Shown piece after piece: positions 35,342 through 43,850 of a stretch of DNA of 47,911 nucleotides. The stretch's first letter is position 1. The number at the start of each line of letters is the position of its first letter. A model generated the notes under the pieces. It had not been told where the DNA came from, did no database searches, and saw only the letters and a list, made by a program, of their open reading frames with translations. A program made the position numbers and the translations under genes. Source of the DNA: an uncultured Peptococcaceae bacterium (GTDB lineage: Bacteria > Bacillota > Peptococcia > Peptococcales > Peptococcaceae); assembly GCA_947254645.1 (NCBI GenBank), contig CAMYDW010000012.1:1-47911 (forward strand), written 5' to 3'.

Positions 35342-35668
35342 TTACTTCATTAATTTTTGAAGCACTTGGCAGAGTTCATCAATGGTTTCATCTTTTCCTG
35401 CACGAATATCATTTGCCACACACGTTTTAATATGACTCGCCAACAGCACCTTATTAAAGCTATTAAGAGCGCTCGTTGCCGCCGAAACCTGAATTAAAAT
35501 ATCTGGACAATAGCTATTATTCTCCACCATTTTCTCAATGCCACGCACCTGTCCTTCAATTTTTCGCAAGCGTGCCAACAATGCTTTCTTTTCTTCCTCA
35601 TCACGCATTTTATGCTTGCCACCACACGCTGGACAATCCACCTCTCCACAATTTTCAATTTCTTCCAT
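35342..35668 (-). CDS. csoR: CsoR-family copper-sensing repressor
   Basis: This 108-aa DUF156 protein represses copper efflux and is released by Cu(I). The body begins at about residue 28 (LLARLRKIEGQVRGIEKMVE). The Cu ligand set is visible as Cys53 (NNSYCPD), His78 and Cys82 (ASHIKTC). The N-terminus carries a Cys-rich extension (CGEVDCPACGGKH) not in standard CsoR. A strong GGAGGTG ribosome binding site supports this start. It is first in the csoR-copA operon with two matching operators upstream. Confidence 0.9.
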   Translation of the reverse strand: MEEIENCGEVDCPACGGKHKMRDEEEKKALLARLRKIEGQVRGIEKMVENNSYCPDILIQVSAATSALNSFNKVLLASHIKTCVANDIRAGKDETIDELCQVLQKLMK

Positions 35669-35682
35669 CTGAACACCTCCAT

Positions 35683-35699
35683 ATACCCATGGGGGGTAT
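35683..35699. promoter_or_regulatory. CsoR operator 1
   Basis: ATACCC, 5 bp, GGGTAT. It lies just upstream of the csoR ribosome binding site and downstream of the predicted transcription start. It has the same architecture as operator 2. Confidence 0.75.
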
Positions 35700-35712
35700 T
35701 TATCTCCCTTTC

Positions 35713-35741
35713 ATACTATACCCCATATGGGTATATGTCAA
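35713..35741 (-). promoter_or_regulatory. csoR-copA promoter
   Basis: TTGACA, 17 bp, TAGTAT on the minus strand. The spacer is filled by CsoR operator 2. Confidence 0.8.
35718..35734. promoter_or_regulatory. CsoR operator 2 inside the promoter
   Basis: ATACCC, 5 bp, GGGTAT, extendable to a 19-bp near-palindrome, located within the 17-bp spacer of the promoter. Confidence 0.8.
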
Positions 35742-35748
35742 GATTCAA

Positions 35749-35780
35749 AATAAGCCCATCCACTGGTGGATGGGCTTATT
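35749..35780 (-). terminator. Terminator after the ECF ATPase gene
   Basis: A perfect 15-bp stem, AATAAGCCCATCCAC with its complement and a 2-nt spacer; the U tract on the minus strand is short. It separates the ECF operon from the csoR promoter. Confidence 0.75.
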
Positions 35781-35782
35781 GA

Positions 35783-37171
35783 TTAATTTCTGACAAACTC
35801 TACAATCTGTCCGCCACAGGCTTGGATAAATTCCATGTCATGGGTGGTAATGAGAATGGTTTTGCCTTGGTTGGCTATGTCGTGAATCAATTCGATGGTT
35901 TTCTGCATGCTTTTCTTACACAAGCCGCTGGTGGGTTCATCGAAAATGACGATGGGTTTTGGGGAGGCTTTACAGAGGGCAATGGTTAGTCGCTGTTTTT
36001 CCCCACCTGAAAGGCTTTGGGGATGCGCTTCTCGTTTATCCCACAATTCAAGGTCACGCAATATTTTTTCTTTAAAGGCTGCATCTTGGCTGACGATGGA
36101 TATTTCTGACCAAACGCTGTCGGTAAAAAGTTGCATGTTGACGTCTTGCATCACAAGAGAAATCCATTGGCCCATTTTGCGCAGTTCTTTATGCGCATAG
36201 TAGGTACTGCCTTTGCGATTTTTTTCGAGCCTACATAAATATCGCAGAAAGGTGGATTTGCCTACACCATTGGCGCCTACAATAAAATGAATGCCTGGCT
36301 GCCAACCAATGCTACAGTTAAGCACTGGCTTGCCCTTTCTGTAGTTGAAGCAATAATGAGCGCAAAGGAGTTTCCCTTCTTCGTCTTGTGTGCTACAAAG
36401 TGCCACCTGACGATAGGGCATGTCTCTTTTTTTGACACTTTCTAGCGTCAATTGCTCTAGCGTGCGAAGTTGCCACCGGGCTATGACGCTGTCATTCAAA
36501 GTGTTTTGATTATAGTGGTGTAATACGCCATCTGCCAATACTAAAAACTGGTCAAAAATATCGGCTAAGTAATACAGGCGATGCTCTGCAACTAGAATAA
36601 TTTTTCCCATCTTTTTTAGGAGAATCAATGCTTCCTTAAGACGCGCTATCGAAGCGGCATCTAATGATGACGACGGCTCGTCAAAAATATAGACATCTTG
36701 CTCCAAGCATGCCACGCTTAAAATTGCTACCAGTTGCTTTTCACCGCCAGAAAGTTCAAGCAGTGGACGGTCGAGCAATGCTTCTGCATGCAAAAGGGTG
36801 GCATATTTCTTAATGCGTGATAGGATTTCTTCTCTTGGAATGCCTCTGTTTTCCATGGCAAAAGCAATTTCATCTGTTGACTGAAGTGCATAAAATTGAC
36901 TTTTGGGATTTTGAAACACTGTGGAAATAAATGCGCTCCGTTCCTCAATAGACAGCGGAAGGATATTCTTACCATTGTAAAGAATTTCTCCTTGAATATT
37001 TGCATCGGTCATATGAGGAATGACGCCGTTTAATAAGCGGATTAAGGTGCTTTTTCCACAGCCAGAATGGCCTGTTAGCACAGTGATTTCGCCTGGCTTG
37101 AGCGTCATATGTACATCACGAAAGATGGTCTTTTCATCAAAAGCAACCTGTAAATTTTTCAGTTCGAGCAT
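35783..37171 (-). CDS. ECF transporter ATPase, two ABC domains fused
   Basis: This 462-aa protein carries two complete ABC modules. The first has Walker A GHSGCGKST (34-42), signature LSGGEKQ and Walker B VYIFDEP; the second has GANGVGKST, LSGGEKQRLTIALC and VIFDEPTSGL. It replaces the separate EcfA and EcfA' subunits. It powers the ECF transporter encoded by the two preceding genes, starting 9 nt after the ecfT stop codon, with AGGAG before the ATG. Confidence 0.9.
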   Translation of the reverse strand: MLELKNLQVAFDEKTIFRDVHMTLKPGEITVLTGHSGCGKSTLIRLLNGVIPHMTDANIQGEILYNGKNILPLSIEERSAFISTVFQNPKSQFYALQSTDEIAFAMENRGIPREEILSRIKKYATLLHAEALLDRPLLELSGGEKQLVAILSVACLEQDVYIFDEPSSSLDAASIARLKEALILLKKMGKIILVAEHRLYYLADIFDQFLVLADGVLHHYNQNTLNDSVIARWQLRTLEQLTLESVKKRDMPYRQVALCSTQDEEGKLLCAHYCFNYRKGKPVLNCSIGWQPGIHFIVGANGVGKSTFLRYLCRLEKNRKGSTYYAHKELRKMGQWISLVMQDVNMQLFTDSVWSEISIVSQDAAFKEKILRDLELWDKREAHPQSLSGGEKQRLTIALCKASPKPIVIFDEPTSGLCKKSMQKTIELIHDIANQGKTILITTHDMEFIQACGGQIVEFVRN

Positions 37172-37180
37172 TCTCTTCTC

Positions 37181-37894
37181 CTATGACACAATCGAACAAT
37201 AGCACGCCAAGATGATGAGTCCTACACAAGCAGTGATGGCAAGATAATCTTGTGGCTTTAATCTTGCCATCTCAAGGCTACTACGCTTTTGGCCCACAAC
37301 CATGCCCCTTGTCATTGCTGATATTGCAACATCATCGGCAGATTTTAAAACGCACATCAACAATGGCACCATGCGATATTCCAACAATCGTTCTGGGGTT
37401 TTCCACAATGTTCTTAAGGTTAAATCATGCATCATCATGGCTTCTCGGATTTGTCGGTAGTCACACTTAATGGTGGCAAAAAATCGGAACATGACTGATA
37501 TTGGGATGATCAATACATCTGTCAAATGCATCCGATGCAGAGATGCCACTAGATGTGACATGGTGGTGGTAGAAAAGGTGTAATACCCCATGACAGCACC
37601 TGGTAAGAGCCGCACAAAAATCCCTGACAAAATCAACAATAAAAGTCCTACTGCATGAGAAAGATAGGACACCCCTTGTGTAGAAATTGCCCATAAGACC
37701 AAAAGGATTACACTATTCTTTAAAAAGAACCACCATTTGCCAATGGACAATAGCAGCAAAAAGGGCACCAACATCACCACAAGAGATACTATTGGAAATT
37801 TATTTTGTGTGCTCCCAGAAATGCAGACTGTGGCAATCACAATGGTTGCAAGAAGTTTGGTGCGAAAGTCGAATGCGAGTGTCATCTTTTTCAT
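37181..37894 (-). CDS. ECF transporter transmembrane subunit (EcfT/CbiQ)
   Basis: This 237-aa integral membrane protein couples the ATPase to the substrate-binding subunit. It has about four to five transmembrane segments and two coupling-helix motifs, with the ARG-type pattern replaced by AMTRGMVVGQKRSSL near the C-terminus. I chose the ATG at 37894 because it overlaps the S-component stop (ATGA) and the sequence upstream is not family-like. There is no strong ribosome binding site, so translation is probably coupled. Confidence 0.85.
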   Translation of the reverse strand: MKKMTLAFDFRTKLLATIVIATVCISGSTQNKFPIVSLVVMLVPFLLLLSIGKWWFFLKNSVILLVLWAISTQGVSYLSHAVGLLLLILSGIFVRLLPGAVMGYYTFSTTTMSHLVASLHRMHLTDVLIIPISVMFRFFATIKCDYRQIREAMMMHDLTLRTLWKTPERLLEYRMVPLLMCVLKSADDVAISAMTRGMVVGQKRSSLEMARLKPQDYLAITACVGLIILACYCSIVS

Positions 37895-38478
37895 ACCATA
37901 TTGGCTTTCTTGAAATGTTTTTTCATAAAGCGTATGCCAAGACTTGCGCCAATGTATGCCCCTAGCACAGTGCCCATTGCAATAGGCAGCATCGACCAAG
38001 TAGGTAGCACAGCTGAAAATTGTTCAACAAACTCTTCGCCATAGCCGCTGTCTAGAAGTTGTTGTAAATAGGCATCACGACTTAAAATGAGTGGCAAGAA
38101 ATTAAACATCATGCACAGCATAAAGGCACAGCACGCCCAACGTGCATGACGAATGCTTTTATAGCCTCCTTGTTTGAGAATCCATTCACTGATGAGGGCA
38201 CACAACAAAGCGCCAATCCATATATAGATACCATGCCCCGACATGGAAAATACAAGGGCAAAAATAATACCCAGAATCATCACCATACCAAAGCGATGAA
38301 TTCTCGTGGTATACAAAATAAAAACAATAGAACCAAAGAATGCACAGCTCATCGGCACAAAAGGCATCAACACTGGAATAAAGCCAATACAGCCACCGAC
38401 ATAGGTCACTAAAATACAGAGCACAGAAAATACACCTGCATTTACCAAATCTTTTACATTAAATGATTTTGTAGCCAT
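37891..38478 (-). CDS. ECF transporter S component, MptD/Trep_Strep family
   Basis: This 195-aa substrate-binding membrane protein has about six transmembrane segments and belongs to the Trep_Strep (MptD) family of S components (pattern VKDLVNAGVFSVLCILVTY). The substrate is unknown. It starts 23 nt after the second half-ABC gene and overlaps ecfT, so it is in the same operon. An AAAGGAG site lies before the ATG. Confidence 0.85.
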   Translation of the reverse strand: MATKSFNVKDLVNAGVFSVLCILVTYVGGCIGFIPVLMPFVPMSCAFFGSIVFILYTTRIHRFGMVMILGIIFALVFSMSGHGIYIWIGALLCALISEWILKQGGYKSIRHARWACCAFMLCMMFNFLPLILSRDAYLQQLLDSGYGEEFVEQFSAVLPTWSMLPIAMGTVLGAYIGASLGIRFMKKHFKKANMV

Positions 38479-38501
38479 GTTTTATCTCCTTTACGAGGGA
38501 A

Positions 38502-40223
38502 TCAATATTGGTAGCAATCGGTCAAGGCACTGCGTTTGAGCATCGCAGCATAGGTTGGCGAATGCTGGGTCAACTCTTCGTGGGTGCCCACGGCCTCTAC
38601 GTATCCATCCTTTAAGACGACAATCTTATCTGCTTTTTCAATGGATTTTAGACGATGTGAAATAATCACAACGGTTTTTCCTTTAATCAGTTGATGCAAG
38701 CTTTGTTGGATGGCCAATTCATTTTCTACATCCAAGGAAGCACTGATTTCATCGAGAAGAATAATCGGCGCATCCTTGAGAATTGCTCGTGCAATAGAAA
38801 TACGCTGACGCTCCCCACCAGATAGCTTCATCCCGTTTTCCCCAACAAGGGTTTGATAGCCCTCTGGCAACTGGCTGATAAAGGCATGGCAATGCGCCTG
38901 CTTGGCAGCTTCTATGACATCCTCATCAGTGGCACCTTGATTGCCTAGACGAATATTCTCCATAATGCTGGTGTTAAACAACGTAATATCCTGAAAAACA
39001 ATCGATACCTTATCAAATAAATCTTCTACAGCAATATCCTTGATGTCTTTGCCATCAATCAAAATCCGACCAGCATCGTAATCATACAATCGTGACATCA
39101 GCCGCAATAGCGTTGTTTTGCCACAGCCAGATGGGCCAATCAAGGCTGTAAGCTCCCCTTGCTTTGCTTCAAAGGACACCTGATGGAGAATAGTTGACTC
39201 ACCATTGTAAGAAAAATCCACATTTTCTAGCTGTATCGAATAATTTTTGATTTTATAGGGTTCCCCTTCTTGGCAGTTGGTCTGACGCAAGGTTCGTACA
39301 CGCTTGATGCGTGCATCAATCATCAGTAGCTCACCAACTTCTGAAAAAATGCTTGCAATCCCATCAATAATACGAGAAGCCCCAATGATATAGCCCACTA
39401 GATAAAGCAAGCTCAAATGCCCCGCGGCGTACAATAGGCTTCCTACCAATACAGTCAATCCGAGGGTAAATTGCAGCATCGTGACGGAGAGACAAATTGG
39501 AATCACTTGTGAGAGTTCTGTTTTAATATGCACCTTTTCCGAATCTTCAATGGCACCCTGAAGGGCTGCTAAGGTTTCTGCTTTTTGACCATAGCTTTTA
39601 ATTTCTTGTTGCATTTCAATGGTTTCTTGAAAAATTTCACTATTTTTTCGCAAACGTTCGAAGTATTTTGTAGTACCACGTACCTGTGCTTTTTTACTGA
39701 GATAAAGCAAGAGCATACTCAAAATCACTGGCGCAATGAGGGCACTTCCCAAAAACGGGCTGCCGGCAACCATCATGATGGCAATCATCACAAAAAAAGC
39801 ACAAAAGCCAAAGAATTGAGGAATAGCATGGCTCATAGCATGCTCAATATCCGCCACATCCTGCATAAAGGTTTGTGAAAGATCACTCACATGATGCTTG
39901 GAGAAAAACGAAAGAGGCAGTTTTTTCAAGGTATCGGCGATGTTGATTCGCAGATTAGCTGCTTCTTTATAAGTTTCATTATAGGTGGTGCCATAGGAAT
40001 AATTGATAAACAGTGTCATCACAAGAGCTATTCCAATGAGAATCCCTACATAAAAAGTGGTGCCTCGCACACCATCGCCAAGAAGATCCTGCACAAAAAT
40101 CAAAAGCACAATCATCGGCAACATATAAGCAATATTGGTTAAAAAAGCACCAAAAGACGCCCATAGCATTCCCTTTGCGCCTGTATCGGTTAAAGCAAAG
40201 GTTTTTTTGATGTACTCTGTCAT
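38502..40223 (-). CDS. ABC exporter-fold half transporter B (ATPase-permease)
   Basis: This 573-aa protein has an N-terminal six-helix membrane domain (about 20-300) and a C-terminal ATPase with Walker A GPSGCGKTTLL, signature LSGGERQRISIARAI and Walker B IILLDEIS. The ATG at 40223 overlaps the upstream stop codon (ATGA) and has GGAGG before it. It pairs with the preceding gene as a heterodimer. Siderophore importers YbtPQ and IrtAB have this fold, and the divergent AraC gene matches the ybtA-ybtPQ layout; the substrate is inferred, not shown. Confidence 0.84.
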   Translation of the reverse strand: MTEYIKKTFALTDTGAKGMLWASFGAFLTNIAYMLPMIVLLIFVQDLLGDGVRGTTFYVGILIGIALVMTLFINYSYGTTYNETYKEAANLRINIADTLKKLPLSFFSKHHVSDLSQTFMQDVADIEHAMSHAIPQFFGFCAFFVMIAIMMVAGSPFLGSALIAPVILSMLLLYLSKKAQVRGTTKYFERLRKNSEIFQETIEMQQEIKSYGQKAETLAALQGAIEDSEKVHIKTELSQVIPICLSVTMLQFTLGLTVLVGSLLYAAGHLSLLYLVGYIIGASRIIDGIASIFSEVGELLMIDARIKRVRTLRQTNCQEGEPYKIKNYSIQLENVDFSYNGESTILHQVSFEAKQGELTALIGPSGCGKTTLLRLMSRLYDYDAGRILIDGKDIKDIAVEDLFDKVSIVFQDITLFNTSIMENIRLGNQGATDEDVIEAAKQAHCHAFISQLPEGYQTLVGENGMKLSGGERQRISIARAILKDAPIILLDEISASLDVENELAIQQSLHQLIKGKTVVIISHRLKSIEKADKIVVLKDGYVEAVGTHEELTQHSPTYAAMLKRSALTDCYQY

Positions 40224-41959
40224 ATTGCCCTCCAATCCACAACTTGCGCATATTGTTGTGCGAGCTGATGGTAGCGTCCTTGCTGTGCCATTAAATCACG
40301 ATGACTGCCCCGCTCAACAATATGTCCTTTGTCTACCACTAAAATTTCATCTACATTACGAATGGCGCTTAAGCGATGGGCAATCATAATGACCGTTTTC
40401 CCTGCCATCAGTTTTGAAAAGGCTTGCTGAATTTCATATTCGTTTTCTGGATCCGCTGCTGCACTTGCCTCATCAAGAATGATAATCGCCGCATCCTTAA
40501 GCAATGCCCGTGCAATAGCGATACGCTGCATCTCGCCCCCTGATAAATGCACCCCTTCGGCCCCAATCATGGTGTATTCTCTTGAAGGAAATTTATCGAG
40601 AATGCTATTGCATTGCGCATCTTCCAAGGCTTTCATCACTGCTTCGTGGGTCGCATTTGGATTGCCCATGAGCACATTTTCATAAATGGTTTTCTTAAAC
40701 AGCTTGGCATGTTGGAAAACAAATGCGATGTTCTCTACAATTGTTTCTTCTCTATAGGCAGTCAGTGGTTTGCCACCAATACAAATTTCCCCCTCATTGA
40801 GGGCATAAAAACCACTCATTAATTTGGCGATGGTGGACTTACCACTGCCAGAAGCCCCTACCAAGGCATAGACTTTATTTTCTGCTAAAGTAAAACTCAC
40901 ATTTTCCAAAATATTGTCTCTGTCATAACGGAATGTCACATTTTTAAAAGCAATATCATGGTGCTGCATCTCGGTTTCATTGCCATAGACTAAGGTTTTT
41001 TGGTTCATGTCTTGGAACAACGTTTCCAGCTTTTCTACCACTTGCTGTGCCTGGAACTGATACATGCCTGTGTACATGATTTTCATAAAGCAATCAAAAA
41101 ACATGCCAGAAAAACAAGCAAAAAACACGATTTTCGCCAAGACCATTGGCATCGGTGCACCCGCATTCATATAAAAAATAGCAAAGGGGATGGTAATCGC
41201 AATAATCAAATTGAATAACACTTGGAAAAACACATACGGCTTGCGACAGCTTTTCGAATACTCAAAAGCAAATTTAGAATAAAATAAAATGGTGTCGTGA
41301 AAGTTTTTGAAAGAGGCTAAGGTGCCACGGAATATTTTAACCACCTGCATGCCTCGCACATATTCCACAGCCTCTGCATTCATTTTTTCAAGAGCATCGC
41401 TGTAGGCTTTCATAAAATCGGTATTGCCCATCATGAATTTAACATCTACAACACCCACACCTGTCATGACAAGCATCAAAATACCTAAACGCACATCAAT
41501 CACAAAGATGAGCAAAAACATCAGCAAAGGTTTCATCACTGCAGTGACCAAATCTGGAATCAAATGGGCCACCAGCATATGTGTTTGGGCGGCGTTGTCA
41601 TCAATAATTTTTCGAATGCGACCAGAATTATTCTGATCAAAAAATGCAAAGGACGCATCGAGTAGGTGTTTGGCCCCTGCTTTTCTTAGATTGCCCTCCA
41701 AACGAAAAGCCACGATATGAGAACTCCATACGCCTAAAAAGTAAACGATGATATTTGCAATCATCAGCCCAATCATATAAAGCGCATCTTGCTTGGCCTC
41801 TATTATGTTGCCATCAACAATAAGATCTTCAAAAAATTGCCAAAGGTACCAAAACGGCAACACTGCCAATACAGCAGCAATCGCCGCCAGGAGCATGCTT
41901 AGCCAAACCAAATGCTTTTTCTCTGGCACATAAGCAAATAATTTTTTGTAGGTTTCCAT
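40220..41959 (-). CDS. ABC exporter-fold half transporter A (ATPase-permease)
   Basis: This 579-aa fused membrane and ATPase protein is the partner of the following gene. It has an N-terminal six-helix domain, Walker A GASGSGKSTIAKLMSG, signature LSGGEMQRIAIARAL and Walker B IIILDEASAA. Both halves keep full signatures, so both sites may hydrolyse ATP. The start at 41959 has AGGAGAGAG before it; the frame extends 22 codons upstream without a site. It is first in a five-gene operon with the ECF genes. Confidence 0.84.
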   Translation of the reverse strand: METYKKLFAYVPEKKHLVWLSMLLAAIAAVLAVLPFWYLWQFFEDLIVDGNIIEAKQDALYMIGLMIANIIVYFLGVWSSHIVAFRLEGNLRKAGAKHLLDASFAFFDQNNSGRIRKIIDDNAAQTHMLVAHLIPDLVTAVMKPLLMFLLIFVIDVRLGILMLVMTGVGVVDVKFMMGNTDFMKAYSDALEKMNAEAVEYVRGMQVVKIFRGTLASFKNFHDTILFYSKFAFEYSKSCRKPYVFFQVLFNLIIAITIPFAIFYMNAGAPMPMVLAKIVFFACFSGMFFDCFMKIMYTGMYQFQAQQVVEKLETLFQDMNQKTLVYGNETEMQHHDIAFKNVTFRYDRDNILENVSFTLAENKVYALVGASGSGKSTIAKLMSGFYALNEGEICIGGKPLTAYREETIVENIAFVFQHAKLFKKTIYENVLMGNPNATHEAVMKALEDAQCNSILDKFPSREYTMIGAEGVHLSGGEMQRIAIARALLKDAAIIILDEASAAADPENEYEIQQAFSKLMAGKTVIMIAHRLSAIRNVDEILVVDKGHIVERGSHRDLMAQQGRYHQLAQQYAQVVDWRAI

Positions 41960-42054
41960 TTTCTCTCTCCTATACAAAATAAAGTGACGTCCTAAAAAAA
42001 TCATACGCTTCTCATTTGGATTCATCTATAACCATATCGTTAAACTGGCTCCAT

Positions 42055-42083
42055 TTGACATTTAAATTAGTTTGTGCTAACTT
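42055..42083 (+). promoter_or_regulatory. Promoter of the araC-type gene
   Basis: Consensus TTGACA, 17 bp, TAACTT, 38 bp before the start codon at 42122. Confidence 0.6.
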
Positions 42084-42121
42084 TTTTGTAAATCAACGTC
42101 ATTCAAAGGAGGCCACGACAC

Positions 42122-43075
42122 ATGGATGCATCTTATTCGAAAGTCATTCAACACACCTTGCATCCTTTTTATGCACACCTGCCATGCCAAAAAGCACAGA
42201 ACAAATTGGTATTTGAGCAAGAGGAAACCCTTAAAATGGAATATTTTAAAATTACCGAGCGCATTTATCTCTCCTTTAACGATTTTTATCTTGATACCAT
42301 CCCCTCGGGAGGAACCATGCATCATTTTAGGTTCGTCTTTAATTACGCCTTTCATGGCATTTGCGAGCTCATGACCCGAGGGAATAATTTCGTCTATTTA
42401 AAAAGTGGACAAATATTATTAAGCAAGGAACAGCCCGATAATCAAGTCTTCTTCCCAAATGGCAACTATGCAGGTTTTGAAATATATGTCCTCAAAGAGC
42501 CCTTGCCTCAAGCAGCGTGGATTGATGAGGCCATTGAAATCATTGAAAAACGTTTTTTGACCGAGCACCACACATTTATTTCAAACAAACTCGACTTATT
42601 GCAGCACCCTATTGCCCTATTGCGCACACAGTTTGAAAAGGATCATCAAGATCTGCCATTGATTCAACTGGCAGTACTTTCTATTTTAAGAATACTCGCT
42701 TCAGATGATATTCATTTGCCTTATCAGACAGCCAGTGCCTTCACCTCTACACAGGTACAAATTGCCAAACGCACCGCCGCCCTTTTAACAGAAAATCTCT
42801 CACAGCGTATTGCCATCAAAACCATTGCCGATACTTTTCATATCAGCGAAACCACCCTCAAAAATTACTTTAGAGGCGTTTATGGGAAAAATATATCTAC
42901 CTACCTGCGTGACCGACGCATCGAACAAGCCAAGCAGTTTCTTGAACAAAAAAATCACTCCATCCTCGAAATCGCCAATCAAGTTGGCTATCAAAATCAA
43001 AGCAAATTTGCGGCTGTTTTCCAAAAAGAAACAGGCTATACCCCAAAAGAATATCGCAGCTTGTGCAAAGGCTGA
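42122..43075 (+). CDS. AraC family transcriptional regulator
   Basis: This 317-aa activator has a C-terminal pair of helix-turn-helix motifs (about 225-315): IAIKTIADTFHISETTLKNYF and ILEIANQVGYQNQSKFAAVFQ, ending with the GYTPKEYR signature. The N-terminal half is a likely ligand-sensing domain. AAAGGAGG lies 9 nt before the ATG. It is transcribed away from the ABC/ECF operon and probably controls it, as YbtA does for ybtPQ. A terminator follows. Confidence 0.88.
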   Translation: MDASYSKVIQHTLHPFYAHLPCQKAQNKLVFEQEETLKMEYFKITERIYLSFNDFYLDTIPSGGTMHHFRFVFNYAFHGICELMTRGNNFVYLKSGQILLSKEQPDNQVFFPNGNYAGFEIYVLKEPLPQAAWIDEAIEIIEKRFLTEHHTFISNKLDLLQHPIALLRTQFEKDHQDLPLIQLAVLSILRILASDDIHLPYQTASAFTSTQVQIAKRTAALLTENLSQRIAIKTIADTFHISETTLKNYFRGVYGKNISTYLRDRRIEQAKQFLEQKNHSILEIANQVGYQNQSKFAAVFQKETGYTPKEYRSLCKG

Positions 43076-43093
43076 GCCATCCACCTCTTGCAA

Positions 43094-43126
43094 CAAAAAA
43101 AGACCCCTGCTAAGCAGAGGTCTTTT
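43094..43126 (+). terminator. Terminator after the araC-type gene
   Basis: AAAAGACC and CTGC pair with GCAG and GGTCTTTT with one internal mismatch; the U tract is short. Confidence 0.75.
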
Positions 43127-43270
43127 GCTATTTTAAGATGGATTATTCAAATTCAATAATTACCATGGCATATTTGTTTCTTTAATTTTATATCAATATC
43201 TTTTTAGCTTCTGTTTTTAGCTATTTCTATACCTATTATTTGTGGTTTTAGAGTTTTTTAGTATCAAAAC

Positions 43271-43288
43271 AGTATCAATGGTGATACT
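43271..43288. repeat. Short inverted repeat near the mobile-region edge
   Basis: AGTATCA, 4 nt, TGATACT, preceded by a second AGTATCA copy at 43260-43266. It could be an end or attachment site of the mobile region, but no second copy at the far end was looked for successfully in this window. Confidence 0.35.
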
Positions 43289-43318
43289 ACAATATGAATG
43301 ATTTTCTTTGGACAAATA

Positions 43319-43501
43319 TTATTCATCCAACATCAATTTTCCTTTCTTGGCTTTATCCTTTAGACGCTTCATCTGCTCTTTTTCTATTTGTTGAATGCTT
43401 TTCTCCGGAACAGGCAAATCTTCCGACATAGTGCCACCAATTTTTTCAATAGCACTTCTCACTTCTTTTCCTATTTTGTATAAATTCACTTGGGCGCCCA
43501 A
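43319..43501 (-). pseudogene. C-terminal remnant of a DinD-like DNA damage-inducible protein
   Basis: The frame gives about 60 residues, with VRSAIEKIGGTMSEDLPVPEKSIQQIEKEQ resembling the C-terminal end of DNA-damage-inducible protein D of Bacillota, as I recall it. A TAG lies immediately upstream and there is no ATG, only a TTG inside a palindrome, so it is a fragment and unlikely to be made. The BRO-type N-terminal domain is missing. Confidence 0.6.
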
Positions 43502-43555
43502 CTAATTTTATTGCGCCCTGTTTTTCTTTGTTAATATATTATGCAAAGCATATAT

Positions 43556-43711
43556 TTATTTATATTTACGCCAAGGAATGATTCTATTCACCCTCTTACA
43601 ATATTCAACATATCTATCTCCAAATTTTTCTAATAGCCACTTTTCTTCGGTCTGTTTCATCAAGAATGTTAGTGCAAAATAATAGATTAGTGGAAGTAGG
43701 TTCAAATCTTT
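43556..43711 (-). pseudogene. Remnant of an isoprenylcysteine carboxyl methyltransferase-like protein
   Basis: Reading the minus strand from 43711 to the stop at 43556 gives about 51 residues: a hydrophobic segment (LNLLPLIYYFALTFLM), then EEKWLLEKFGDRYVEY and CKRVNRIIPW, the C-terminal signature of small ICMT/PEMT-type membrane methyltransferases. It begins after a stop codon, has no start codon and lacks the rest of the domain. The stretch between it and the FtsX gene (43712-43850) has only a 33-codon frame at 43738-43839 that I do not recognise. Confidence 0.65.
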
Positions 43712-43850
43712 TTATTTGCTATAATTTTATGCTTTTTCTACAGTCCTAGATCTGGGCTCTTTCTTTGTGTTTGTTTCTTTAGATGCCTGTGACTGCTCGA
43801 TTCCTCGCTAATATAGTTTCTTCCCTCAAAGCTCGTCATTTTAGTGATAC

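Noticed and set aside
43490..43501. Perfect palindrome TTGGGCGCCCAA as a regulatory or att site
   Set aside because: It lies inside the dinD remnant and its bases are explained as coding sequence; no second copy was seen.
43690..43710. GTTCAAATC as a tRNA T-loop
   Set aside because: No acceptor stem, anticodon arm or flanking pairing; the bases are codons of the methyltransferase remnant.
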